Source: Rhodocytophaga aerolata
GTDB taxonomy: Bacteria > Bacteroidota > Bacteroidia > Cytophagales > 172606-1
Assembly: GCF_030503435.1 (NCBI RefSeq)
Contig: NZ_JAUKPO010000005.1
Coordinates: 62,001 to 126,000 of the forward strand
Direction: 5' to 3'
DNA length: 64,000 nt
Both the position numbers and the translations under genes were made by a program. The notes below the pieces were generated by a model. The model was not told the DNA's origin. It saw only the letters and a program-made list of their open reading frames with translations, and searched no databases. Each line of letters opens with the position of its first letter. Position 1 is the stretch's first letter. Positions 7,789-16,428 of the stretch are shown piece by piece.

Positions 7789-9045
7789 ATGCATACACTT
7801 CATTCGTCTTCCGAGAATCCGCTGGTACAGGGCATCAAGATTATAGGAATAGGCAAACATGGCAGTAAGCCATTATCTCCTCCACTGCTGGAGGAAATTT
7901 TAGCCTATCTTTCAGAAAAGAATACTATATCTATTCAGAAGGGTGCATTTTTTGGGGCATTAATGGCTAAAGGCCCAACCGAGGACGAAAAAAGACTATT
8001 ACAGCAGATTTGCGGTGAGTCTGGTAACTTAAATGCCCTCTATGATCATCTGTGCGTAGATTCCCCCGGCTATATGAAACCCATTGGGGTAAAACTACTG
8101 GGCAGAGAGACGTTACCTGTAGAAGAAGCGGAAACGTTAGGCAGGTACCTGTTTTCGGATGAACCTGGAGAAACTTTCCGGGGAATGGCCGTAAGTATGC
8201 TTCGAATCCGGTATGAAACCGATGAAGAATATGCAGGATTTTATAAAGCGGTACTTTCTACTTTTTCACGTGATTTTCAGAAAACACCCTCAAATTTAGG
8301 GGCCACTATCCAACTTGCCGAGCCTTTCGACGGAGTGGAACACTCTTATCTACTTACGCCTTTGTTGGCGCACGCATTTGGGCAAAAGGGCTACCCGGTT
8401 GTTGTTACAGCAGGCAGATCATCCGGACCTAAATTAACCTTAAATGCCTTAGATATATATCAAGCTTTGGGAGGCACTTTTATTGATACTATACAATCAC
8501 TCACGCAGAGACCTCCTGCATTTGGCTGGGTAATTGACCAGGGCACCTTGTCTCCTGCCTTAGATCTGTGGGTAGACCGCCGGAAACTCATTTTTAAAAG
8601 ACCCTTTCTGGCTACATTAGAAAAAGTATTGAACCCTTGTGGCGCAAAAATTCTGATTACGTCCGTTTTTCATATCACCTATATGGAAAAGATGATTTCC
8701 TTGGCTGCTATGGCCGGCTTTTCTGCGGTAATTGTACTAAAACGGGGCCTAGAGGGTACGCTTGCCCCTTCTATCGCCAAAGCCAGTGGTATCCTCTGTG
8801 CCGTTATCCAGCCAGATGGCAGTTTCCTTACCCAGACTTTTGATGCGACAGATGAAGCGTATGCCGCTTATCGTGCCGAATCGGATGAAGTAGTGGAGGA
8901 TATATCCGTAGCAGAAAATATCCGGTTAATCCATGGGTTCACCGAAAAAGGCTTTACCGGCAATATAGATTTTGATAAACGGGTAAATTTAGCAATTGCC
9001 TTATATACGAAAGGAATAGAATGGCTAGAACAGCACATCGCATAA
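7789..9045 (+). CDS. Anthranilate phosphoribosyltransferase-like protein (TrpD2/YbiB-like)
   Basis: The 418-residue protein has the nucleoside phosphorylase / phosphoribosyltransferase fold of glycosyltransferase family 3. An N-terminal helical part (about 1-135) includes RGMAVSMLRIRYETDEEYAGF, which parallels the LRIKGET-type stretch of TrpD. The alpha/beta part contains LLTPLLAHAFGQKGYPVVV. The PRPP-binding GTGGD and KHGNR motifs of true TrpD are not found; TAGRSSGPKL stands at the second site. An anthranilate-to-tryptophan role is therefore unlikely, and the TrpD2/YbiB group, whose catalytic role is unsettled, fits better. No trp genes are nearby. It faces the nitrate transport operon across a shared promoter region. 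The frame ends in an AT-rich 9-bp hairpin at 9040-9072. Confidence 0.75.
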   Translation: MHTLHSSSENPLVQGIKIIGIGKHGSKPLSPPLLEEILAYLSEKNTISIQKGAFFGALMAKGPTEDEKRLLQQICGESGNLNALYDHLCVDSPGYMKPIGVKLLGRETLPVEEAETLGRYLFSDEPGETFRGMAVSMLRIRYETDEEYAGFYKAVLSTFSRDFQKTPSNLGATIQLAEPFDGVEHSYLLTPLLAHAFGQKGYPVVVTAGRSSGPKLTLNALDIYQALGGTFIDTIQSLTQRPPAFGWVIDQGTLSPALDLWVDRRKLIFKRPFLATLEKVLNPCGAKILITSVFHITYMEKMISLAAMAGFSAVIVLKRGLEGTLAPSIAKASGILCAVIQPDGSFLTQTFDATDEAYAAYRAESDEVVEDISVAENIRLIHGFTEKGFTGNIDFDKRVNLAIALYTKGIEWLEQHIA

Positions 9046-9072
9046 GATAATTGTTATACAGTAATCTTATGC
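9040..9072. terminator. Weak hairpin between convergent genes
   Basis: A perfect 9-bp inverted repeat, GCATAAGAT (9040-9048) with its complement at 9064-9072, spans the stop codon of the TrpD2-like gene and ends just before the stop of the SH3-like lipoprotein gene. It is GC-poor with no clear T-tract, so termination is uncertain. Confidence 0.35.
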
Positions 9073-9073
9073 A

Positions 9074-9358
9074 TTACCTAGCAGGAGTAAAGGTATTGGC
9101 TGAATTTAGATTTTTACTTACCACCAGGTTTTTCCCTTCTATAAATCCTTTTTGTTGAGGAAGGGTTACATAGTACCACACATTCCGGTCAATTACTTGT
9201 TTTTGCTTTGCTTTAACAGGAGTATAATTTGGTACAGTTCCCAAAGTAGCGGCAGTGGCAGTTGGCTGTGCGTAAATGGGAGCATTATTAACGGTATACA
9301 TCCGGGTGGAACAACTTGTAGCAACAACTAAGAATAAGATAAGAAAGATGTTTTTCAT
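9074..9358 (-). CDS. Small SH3-domain lipoprotein
   Basis: This 94-residue protein has a lipoprotein signal sequence ending VVATSCS (Cys at about 16). The rest matches a bacterial SH3-like domain: an opening beta strand, then ATLGTVPNYTPVKAK, and VWYYVTLPQQKGFIEGKNL, the usual closing pattern. Such domains bind peptidoglycan or mediate protein contacts in the envelope. It is a single gene, convergent with the TrpD2-like gene. No enzyme is attached, so the function is not known. Confidence 0.7.
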   Translation of the reverse strand: MKNIFLILFLVVATSCSTRMYTVNNAPIYAQPTATAATLGTVPNYTPVKAKQKQVIDRNVWYYVTLPQQKGFIEGKNLVVSKNLNSANTFTPAR

Positions 9359-9557
9359 AGCATAGGTGTCTGTAACCCAAAATAAGAAAAATACCCATCC
9401 GTGTTTCGCCAGACATAGAATTTTTACCTTCTACCTACCGTCGCGAACGCATATTTTTTGAAAGAATGATACTGATCATACTATGAATGCATGTTTGCTA
9501 GAACTTTAGGATTTATGCCACTTATGATTGAGGGATAATTCTGACTAATTTTATTGT

Positions 9558-10046
9558 ATGAAAGTCGTATTTCTGGATATTGATGGCGTACTAGTAACAG
9601 AGCATTATTTACTGCAACTGGAGCGTAACAGGGATAGTTGGCGGGATAAACAAGGACATGCCCATTTTTGCCCCAGGTGCCTGGCTAATTTTGAGTTATT
9701 AATTAAGCAAACGGGAGCCAAAGTAGTACTTTCTTCTACCTGGCGATTTTATCTGGCAGATACGGTAGGTGTGCCTGAATTCTTTAAATCCAGAGGCGTA
9801 AAATTTGAAATTTTTGATGTTACTCCCAGGTTCCGCTCGTCTTCCAAAAAAATAAGTGAATACCCCACCCGTGGCGAAGAAATCCAATCGTGGTTAGCTA
9901 TATATCCTGAAGTAACCAAGTACTGCATTTTAGATGATGATCCCAGAATTCTCCCAGAGCAACAGCCGTATTGGGTAAGAACTAGCTTCCGGTATGGCTT
10001 TACAAAATCGAAGCTAGAGCAAGCGTTGAAAATATTAACAGATTAG
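9558..10046 (+). CDS. HAD-fold hydrolase domain protein
   Basis: The 162-residue protein starts MKVVFLDIDGVLV, HAD motif I with the nucleophile Asp and the acid/base Asp two residues later. Motif II appears as VLSSTWR at about 57-63 and the acidic motif IV as CILDDDPR at about 132-139. A pair of cysteines (FCPRC) lies between motifs I and II. The length and SSTWR resemble the stand-alone HAD domains related to Swiss-army-knife RNA repair proteins. The substrate is unknown, and it appears monocistronic with no link to the surrounding nitrogen genes. Confidence 0.75.
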   Translation: MKVVFLDIDGVLVTEHYLLQLERNRDSWRDKQGHAHFCPRCLANFELLIKQTGAKVVLSSTWRFYLADTVGVPEFFKSRGVKFEIFDVTPRFRSSSKKISEYPTRGEEIQSWLAIYPEVTKYCILDDDPRILPEQQPYWVRTSFRYGFTKSKLEQALKILTD

Positions 10047-10169
10047 CACTAATTAATTCTTTGCTCAGTTCGTCATATTAGGCACCAAAACAAAGCTTTG
10101 AAAGTGAAAGCATAGATCATAGATTTGAACTATGCCTAGCAACTAATTCTAATCAATAAATTGCCTCTA

Positions 10170-10925
10170 TCAAGCAAATTTTCTCGCCACTTCCTCCCTT
10201 ACAAACTGCGGATGCAACGACACTATTTCTCCTATTACTATTACTGCCGGGTTGCTTAATCCTTGCTCCTGGGCTAAATCAGCAATGTTGTCCATGGTAC
10301 TAACAGCTATTTTCTCCTCTGCCCAGGTGCCTTGCTGAATAATAGCTACCGGCGTTTGGGCTTTTCCGCACGCATGAAAGATACCGGCTATTTGCCGCAG
10401 GTTTTTCATGCCCATTAAAATCACTAAGGTTGCCGATGTCTGGGCTGCCAGGTGAATATCCTTGGATAATTCGTGATTCATGGTAGTGCCGGTTAATACC
10501 CAGAAACTCTCATTGACGCCCCGGCAAGTCAGCGGAATATGTTGCAGTTCCGGCACTGCAATACAGCTGGAAATTCCCGGAACTACCTGTGTTTCTATAT
10601 GAAATCCTCTGGCATGCGTAATTTCTTCGTAGCCCCGGCCAAACACAAATGGGTCGCCGCCTTTTAGCCGCACCACATGCCCATGATGCAAAGCATAATA
10701 GACAATCAGATCATTAATATCCTTCTGGGCATATTCACATTTACCTAACCTTTTGCCAACAAACACTTTGATAGAATCTGCCGGTGCATAGTCCAACAAA
10801 TCCGCATTCACTAATGCATCATAGAGCACGACATCTGCTTGCGACAAAGCTTTTATTCCTTTCAGAGAAATCAGTTCCGGATCGCCAGGGCCTGCACCAA
10901 CTAACGTGAGTTTAGGAGTCTTCAT
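10170..10925 (-). CDS. cobA: Uroporphyrinogen-III C-methyltransferase (SUMT)
   Basis: This cytoplasmic enzyme methylates uroporphyrinogen III at C2 and C7 with S-adenosylmethionine to give precorrin-2, the first step to siroheme. The 251-residue protein shows LVGAGPGDPELISLKG near the N-terminus, VVRLKGGDPFVFGRGYEE at about 82-99, VPGISSCIAVPEL, and PLTCRGVNESFWVLTG, all SUMT hallmarks. There is no CysG-type oxidase/chelatase N-terminus, so those steps must be coded elsewhere. It is divergent from nirB, whose product needs siroheme, which explains the location. Vitamin B12 synthesis would use the same product, but no cobalamin genes are present here. Confidence 0.93.
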   Translation of the reverse strand: MKTPKLTLVGAGPGDPELISLKGIKALSQADVVLYDALVNADLLDYAPADSIKVFVGKRLGKCEYAQKDINDLIVYYALHHGHVVRLKGGDPFVFGRGYEEITHARGFHIETQVVPGISSCIAVPELQHIPLTCRGVNESFWVLTGTTMNHELSKDIHLAAQTSATLVILMGMKNLRQIAGIFHACGKAQTPVAIIQQGTWAEEKIAVSTMDNIADLAQEQGLSNPAVIVIGEIVSLHPQFVREEVARKFA

Positions 10926-11296
10926 AGGTAAAAAGGGTAAACGTTAAAAGAAAAAATAAAACAGGCAGGACGCTTTTACGAAACTATCAACACGCACCTA
11001 CTTTAAGAGATAATACAGTAACAAACAAAAGTTAATTCATTGATGAGTAGAAAATTTTTAAGTATTCCTACTCAAAAACTACTTTCACAAAGATATACTA
11101 TTATTGAAATACACCATAAAATTTCAAGTGCAAAATTTTGAAATAATATATATTCTCAAAATATAGGTTTAAAATTTAACCTGTTTTAAGAATTTATATA
11201 AACTTTTCCTGAAAACGGGCTATAAATTTGACGTGTATTATTTTTATAAGTAGTTTTAGCATAAGTAGTAATTAACCAGTAACCAAACAACCTTGT
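10926..11296. promoter_or_regulatory. cobA-nirB divergent promoter region
   Basis: This 371-bp AT-rich gap has no gene. A TAAATTTG match to the Bacteroidota minus-7 consensus TAnnTTTG lies at 11223-11230. No good minus-33 TTG was seen at the normal distance, suggesting activator dependence. An imperfect inverted repeat, AGGTT-N8-AACCT at 11165-11182, is centred roughly 60 bp upstream of the expected start site, where class I activators usually bind. It resembles the two blocks in the narK promoter region. The regulator is not identified. Confidence 0.45.
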
Positions 11297-13795
11297 ATGA
11301 TGAATATAGTAGTTATAGGCAATGGCATGGTGGGATATAAGTTTTGCGAAAAACTTGTGGCAAAATCCACCTCAAAAGCTTTCAACATCACCGTTATTGG
11401 AGAAGAGCCCCGTCCGGCATACGACCGGGTGCATTTAAGCGCCTATTTTTCCGGCACTACTGTTGAAGAACTCACTATGGCACCAGCCAGCTGGTATGCA
11501 GAAAATGGCATCAACCTCCTGACCGGAGAACTGGCCATTTCTATTGATCGGACTGCCAAAACCGTGACTACCCAGCATGGACGCATCTTATCCTATGATA
11601 AACTTATTCTGGTTACTGGTTCCGGAGCCTTTGTTCCTCCTATTAAAGGAGTAGAAAAAGATGGTGTATTTGTTTACCGCACCATTGAAGACCTGGAAGC
11701 TATTATCAGTTATAGCAAAAAAGCCAAGAAAGCCGCTGTTATCGGAGGGGGGTTACTCGGACTAGAAGCAGCCAAAGCCGTTCTGGATTTAGGACTGGAA
11801 GCCCACGTGGTGGAATTTGCTCCCCGCTTAATGCCCCGGCAACTGGACGAGGCAGGTTCTACCATTTTACAAAACAAACTGGAAAGCTTAGGCATTGGCA
11901 TACATCTAACTAAAAATACCGCTTCTATTGAAGGGGAAAACTGTATTTCGGGGATGATTTTTACCGATGGTACTTTTCTGGAGGTAGACATGGTGGTTAT
12001 TTCGGCCGGAATAAAACCACGGGATGAATTGGCTATAAAATCCGGGTTAGCTACCGGGACCAGAGGAGGCATTGTGGTAAATGATTCGCTACAAACCAGT
12101 GATGCAGATATTTTTGCTATTGGCGAATGTGCCTTGCATGGACAAATGATTTACGGACTGGTAGCCCCGGGTTATGAAATGGCCGATGTGGTGGTTAGTC
12201 AGTTGACTGGCAACAACAAAACCTTTACAGCCTATGATATGTCTACCAAACTGAAGCTGATCGGGGTAGATGTAGCCAGCTTCGGAGATCCATTTTGCAC
12301 TAGTACTAAGCACCGCACCATTGTACTGGAAGACAAAGTAAAGGGAGTTTACAAGCGGATAAATATTTCGGAAGATGGCAAGCGTTTACTTGGCGGCATT
12401 CTGGTCGGCGAAGCAGAAAGCTATAACATGCTGCTGCAAACGGCCAAAAATAATATACTGCTTCCTCCCAATCCTGAAGATATGATACTGGGTGCCCGTG
12501 GCGGCAGTGAAGGTGCACAAGGAAGCGGTGTAATGAGTTTACCGGATGAAGCCTTGATTTGTTCCTGCGAAAATGTATCCAAAGGGGCATTATGTTCGGC
12601 TATTACAGAAGGAGAATTGAGTGACATAAAAGACATAAAGAAATGTACCAAAGCCGGCACAGGTTGTGGCGGTTGTATTCCCATGCTAAACGATCTGCTT
12701 ACCGAAACCATGAAGGCTCAAGGAAAAGTAGTGCGGAAAGTGCTTTGCGAACATTTTACCTATACCCGCCAGGAGCTATTCGACATTATTAAGATCAGTG
12801 GCATACGTACCTACGATAATTTAATTGAGGAATATGGAAAAGGCCACGGCTGTGAGGTATGTAAACCGGCTGTTGCTTCCATGATGGCCAGTATCTGGAA
12901 TGAGATGATTTTGAAACAAGCCACTATTCAGGATACCAACGACCAGTATTTAGCCAATATTCAACGGGGTGGTACCTATTCGGTGGTTCCCCGGATTCCC
13001 GGAGGAGAAATTACAGCTGAAAAGTTAATAGTCATTGGACAGGTAGCCCAGAAATATGGCTTATACTGCAAAATTACCGGCGGCCAGCGGATAGATTTAT
13101 TCGGTGCCCGGGTAGATCAGTTGCCAGATATATGGGAAGAGTTAATTGATGCCGGATTTGAAAGTGGTCATGCCTATGGAAAATCTCTCCGGACCGTAAA
13201 AAGCTGTGTGGGTTCAACCTGGTGCCGGTTTGGCGTGCAAGATTCGGTTACGTTTGCTATTGAAGTAGAAGAACGCTACAAAGGATTGCGGGCACCGCAT
13301 AAGCTTAAAAGTGCGGTTTCCGGTTGTGTACGCGAATGTGCCGAAGCGCAATCCAAAGATTTTGGCATTATTGCTACCGAAAAAGGCTGGAACTTATATG
13401 TCTGTGGCAACGGCGGTGCTAAACCGCAGCATGCCCAGCTATTAGCTTCTGATATTGACAAGGAAACCTGCATTAAATACATAGACCGCTTTCTGATGTT
13501 CTATATCAAAACGGCTGAACCCCTTACCCGTACCGCCACCTGGCTCAACAAACTGGAAGGCGGCATCGACTACCTGAAGCAAGTGGTTGTACATGATTCA
13601 CTGGGCATGGGCGAGCAACTGGAAAAAGAAATGGAATTTCTGGTAGAAACGTATCAGTGTGAATGGAGAGAAGTGGTAAACAATCCGCAACTACGCCAAC
13701 GCTTTAAGCATTTTATTAACTCCGACGAAGCCGATCCGCAGATCCAGTTCCGGGAAGAACGTGGCCAGAAAGTGCCTGTAGGCTGGAGCAGGTAG
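11297..13795 (+). CDS. nirB: Nitrite reductase [NAD(P)H] large subunit
   Basis: This cytoplasmic enzyme reduces nitrite to ammonium using siroheme and an iron-sulfur cluster. In the 832-residue protein the FAD-binding VIGNGMVG lies at about 5-12 and the NAD-binding VIGGGLLGLEAA at about 148-159. BFD-like [2Fe-2S] cysteines occur from about 421 (CSCENV) to 460 (GTGCGGC), and a second Cys-rich helix pair follows (GHGCEVCKPA). The siroheme/[4Fe-4S] ligands are CVGSTWC (about 636-642, Cys-x5-Cys) and CVREC (about 677-681, Cys-x3-Cys). All key cysteines are present and the length is normal. It starts with two adjacent ATG codons; the first is used here. nirD follows after 188 bp. Confidence 0.96.
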   Translation: MMNIVVIGNGMVGYKFCEKLVAKSTSKAFNITVIGEEPRPAYDRVHLSAYFSGTTVEELTMAPASWYAENGINLLTGELAISIDRTAKTVTTQHGRILSYDKLILVTGSGAFVPPIKGVEKDGVFVYRTIEDLEAIISYSKKAKKAAVIGGGLLGLEAAKAVLDLGLEAHVVEFAPRLMPRQLDEAGSTILQNKLESLGIGIHLTKNTASIEGENCISGMIFTDGTFLEVDMVVISAGIKPRDELAIKSGLATGTRGGIVVNDSLQTSDADIFAIGECALHGQMIYGLVAPGYEMADVVVSQLTGNNKTFTAYDMSTKLKLIGVDVASFGDPFCTSTKHRTIVLEDKVKGVYKRINISEDGKRLLGGILVGEAESYNMLLQTAKNNILLPPNPEDMILGARGGSEGAQGSGVMSLPDEALICSCENVSKGALCSAITEGELSDIKDIKKCTKAGTGCGGCIPMLNDLLTETMKAQGKVVRKVLCEHFTYTRQELFDIIKISGIRTYDNLIEEYGKGHGCEVCKPAVASMMASIWNEMILKQATIQDTNDQYLANIQRGGTYSVVPRIPGGEITAEKLIVIGQVAQKYGLYCKITGGQRIDLFGARVDQLPDIWEELIDAGFESGHAYGKSLRTVKSCVGSTWCRFGVQDSVTFAIEVEERYKGLRAPHKLKSAVSGCVRECAEAQSKDFGIIATEKGWNLYVCGNGGAKPQHAQLLASDIDKETCIKYIDRFLMFYIKTAEPLTRTATWLNKLEGGIDYLKQVVVHDSLGMGEQLEKEMEFLVETYQCEWREVVNNPQLRQRFKHFINSDEADPQIQFREERGQKVPVGWSR

Positions 13796-13846
13796 TTTGT
13801 TATTGGACAGTAGTCATTAGTTCTATTAAAAAATATCGAACAGATC

Positions 13847-13946
13847 AACAAGGAACAATGAATATTGAAGGAAATCTATAATTACTTCCGTATTCGTCAT
13901 TAGCTTCGCTGAACTCGCGTTTCCTTGTTGGACATTCAATATTCAT
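13847..13946. repeat. Inverted-repeat element between nirB and nirD
   Basis: The nirB-nirD gap holds two inverted repeat pairs: AACAAGGAA at 13847-13855 with TTCCTTGTT at 13921-13929, and ATGAATATTGAA at 13858-13869 with its complement at 13935-13946. The pairs are not nested, so they cannot all pair in one simple hairpin. The stretch may be a small intergenic repeat or an mRNA structure that sets the nirB:nirD ratio. Confidence 0.45.
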
Positions 13947-13983
13947 TTCTAATCATTCATCAATAATCATTAATCAATATTGT

Positions 13984-14361
13984 ATGGAAAGCCATGTAAT
14001 CACCAATACTCAACCAGCTACTCATTGGTTTAAAGCTGCCCCGGTAGAAGCTTTCTCAGTAAATGGAGGTGCCTGTGTACAATACAAGGGCATGCAGATA
14101 GCCGTATATCATTTTAAAGCGACTAATGAGTGGTATGCCAGCCAGAATATGTGTCCGCACAAAATGCAGATGGTCTTGTCCCGGGGGTTGATCGGCGATA
14201 CCTGTGGAGAACCAAAAGTAGCCTGTCCGTTACATAAAAGAAGCTTTTCGCTGGTTACCGGGCAGAATCTGAATGGAGAAGAATATGCTATTCAAGTGTA
14301 TCCGGTAAAAGTGGAAGAGGGCTTTGTATATATTAACGTCGGGCCTGCAGAGGGGCATTGA
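13984..14361 (+). CDS. nirD: Nitrite reductase small subunit, Rieske-type
   Basis: This 125-residue partner of NirB has the Rieske-like NirD fold. The hallmark stretches are NMCPHKMQMVLSRGLIGD and VACPLHKRSFSLVTGQ. Both Cys-x-His (CPH) and Cys-x2-His (CPLH) are present, so all four Rieske [2Fe-2S] ligands are conserved. The E. coli NirD has lost them, so this form may carry a real cluster. It starts with ATG 188 bp after nirB, probably in the same transcript despite the intervening inverted repeats. Confidence 0.93.
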   Translation: MESHVITNTQPATHWFKAAPVEAFSVNGGACVQYKGMQIAVYHFKATNEWYASQNMCPHKMQMVLSRGLIGDTCGEPKVACPLHKRSFSLVTGQNLNGEEYAIQVYPVKVEEGFVYINVGPAEGH

Positions 14362-14408
14362 TGGGTTGGATGGACGCTACTTGGAATACATTCTATGTTA
14401 ACATGCAA

Positions 14409-14780
14409 TTATAAGGGAAAACCATAGATCAGGGTAGCTGTATCAATAAATGGTTCTTTGTAAATGTCTACTTTCAAAGCATCCATCAATGCTTTTATTG
14501 TAACAATTGAAACTAATACAGAAGTTGTATCTACCTCATTCCCATGAAATTGCTTAATACATATTTTTATTCCCCTGGTATGCTTATTAGAGACTTTTAT
14601 GTTTTGTAAAAAATAGCTGGCTCCAAATTCTATGGCTATTTTCCATGTACGATCTAGTTGAGCTTCATAGGTAATTTCTATAGTCGAATACGCCTGTGTT
14701 AACTCAACACTCAATTCAATGAAAGCAAACAGACCTCTGGTCTTGAGCTGTTGAGCAATTTTATAGCTACCTAGATTCAT
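14409..14780 (-). CDS. Hypothetical protein, 123 residues
   Basis: I do not recognise this protein. It has no signal peptide, no membrane segment and only one Cys, and ends close to nirD in the convergent orientation. Its alternating hydrophobic pattern suggests an alpha/beta fold; the C-terminal half contains FHGNEVDTTSVLVSIVTIKALMDAL. GC is lower than that of the neighbouring nir genes. The frame is clean with an ATG (MNLGSYKIAQQL), and the opposite strand has no competing gene, so it is probably real. Confidence 0.55.
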   Translation of the reverse strand: MNLGSYKIAQQLKTRGLFAFIELSVELTQAYSTIEITYEAQLDRTWKIAIEFGASYFLQNIKVSNKHTRGIKICIKQFHGNEVDTTSVLVSIVTIKALMDALKVDIYKEPFIDTATLIYGFPL

Positions 14781-14949
14781 TTGTCTTGAACTAAAAAACG
14801 AATTTCCTTCGAAGGATATACAGCCATTATAGAATAAATAATAAAACTTTCTAGTTGCGATATACTGTAAGTTACCTATGTTTCAAATAATTTATACTGC
14901 TATTTCAAATCTATTGTATTTATCACTTTTTACTTTACAGCGCTGATAC

Positions 14950-16428
14950 GTGTTTCATTCCCCAGACCCTGCTGTTTTACGGAAAATCACTAGACTCTAC
15001 TTACTGGCACTCACTGCCGTAGCTTTATTATCTATTGGAGGGCAGATATTGGTTCAGCGTTCCTTACGTAATCAATTAAGCGATTCCAGAGTAATTAATA
15101 TTGCCGGCAGGCAGCGGATGTTAAGCCAGAAAATAAGTAAAACTGTGCTGTTACTCGCACATGCCACAGACACCTCCCAGATGCCGCTGTACATATCGGA
15201 TCTTAAAATGGATGTAGAGCGATGGGAAAGGAGTCACCAGGGCTTAAAAAACGGATATCTGCCTTCTGTGGAAACACCCGTAAACAACAGTGATTCTATC
15301 CGCAGGATGTTTGCCGGTATTGAACCGCATTTCAGTACCATGCTTACCCATGTGCAGCAAATCATTCATTTGTATTCCACTAATGCTTCTCCTACCTATC
15401 AGGCCATTGAACCAAACCTGAAGCAGATACTCAGGCATGAACGGGCCTATTTACAGACTATGGACAACATAGTCTTCGAATATGATGCAGAAGCCATACA
15501 ACGGGTCAATGCCTCACAACGGATCGAAACTATTCTCCTGATAAGTACGCTACTCGTTCTATTGCTGGAAGGTTTGTTTATTTTTAGACCCGCCGTTAAC
15601 CAAATCCGGCATACCATCCAGAGGCTAATAGAATCCGAACAACAGACCAAACAAATGAATGAGGAGTTACTCAGTTTGAATCAGTCGCTGGAAGAAACCA
15701 GAGAAGCCTTGCTACAGGCTACCACGCAGAGACATCAGCAGGAAATAACCGAACAAAAAGTCCGCACTTCGTATTTAATAGAAGGGCAAGAAGAAGAACG
15801 CAAACGCATTGCCCGTGACATCCACGACGGACTGGGGCAAATGCTGACAGCCCTGAAGTTTGGCATCGAAAAAGTAGGCGACTGGGTAGACGAATCTGAG
15901 AAAGGACAGCAAAACCTAACTAATCTCCGTCACCTGATCAGCCAGACAATTACCGAAGCCCGCACAATCTCCTTTAATCTGATGCCTGCCGTATTGAGTG
16001 ATTTTGGTATTGCTTCGGCTCTTAAATTATTAGCTAACCAGGTAGCTGCCAGTGCCGGAATTACAATTACCTTTACCAATAACTGGACCAACGAACGCCT
16101 GGCAAAAAACGTGGAGATCGGTTTGTACCGCATAGCCCAGGAAGCTATTCATAATGCCATTAAATATGCCAAAGCCAGTGAGGTAACCGTAGAACTTTCG
16201 CTGAAAAAGAAATATATTCACTTAAAAATAGATGATAACGGACAGGGATTTGCGTATGATGAATTTGCAGGTAAACCCGGGAAAGATAGTCCCTCGGCAG
16301 GCATCAGTAATATGAAAGAACGGGCATCTATTATTAACGGAGATTTAAAAATTACCACTAAGCCAGGCAAAGGCACAGGGATACACGTAAAAATTCCTTT
16401 TATTACTCTCTATCATGAACAAGATTAA
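14950..16428 (+). CDS. Sensor histidine kinase, NarX-like with P-box-type sensor domain
   Basis: This inner-membrane kinase has 492 residues. The first transmembrane helix is at about 17-35 and the second at about 190-212, enclosing a periplasmic PilJ/NarX-type helical sensor. Just after helix 1, DSRVINIAGRQRMLSQ (about 45-60) resembles the NarX/NarQ P-box that contacts nitrate and nitrite. The cytoplasmic part has a coiled coil, the HisKA_3 box ARDIHDGLGQ with the phospho-His at about 291, and HATPase motifs ending near DDNGQGF. A TGA stop lies six bases upstream in frame, so the GTG at 14950 is the first usable start. Its gene overlaps the response regulator by 14 bp. Nitrate sensing is inferred from the P-box and nirBD next door. 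Confidence 0.88.
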   Translation: MFHSPDPAVLRKITRLYLLALTAVALLSIGGQILVQRSLRNQLSDSRVINIAGRQRMLSQKISKTVLLLAHATDTSQMPLYISDLKMDVERWERSHQGLKNGYLPSVETPVNNSDSIRRMFAGIEPHFSTMLTHVQQIIHLYSTNASPTYQAIEPNLKQILRHERAYLQTMDNIVFEYDAEAIQRVNASQRIETILLISTLLVLLLEGLFIFRPAVNQIRHTIQRLIESEQQTKQMNEELLSLNQSLEETREALLQATTQRHQQEITEQKVRTSYLIEGQEEERKRIARDIHDGLGQMLTALKFGIEKVGDWVDESEKGQQNLTNLRHLISQTITEARTISFNLMPAVLSDFGIASALKLLANQVAASAGITITFTNNWTNERLAKNVEIGLYRIAQEAIHNAIKYAKASEVTVELSLKKKYIHLKIDDNGQGFAYDEFAGKPGKDSPSAGISNMKERASIINGDLKITTKPGKGTGIHVKIPFITLYHEQD

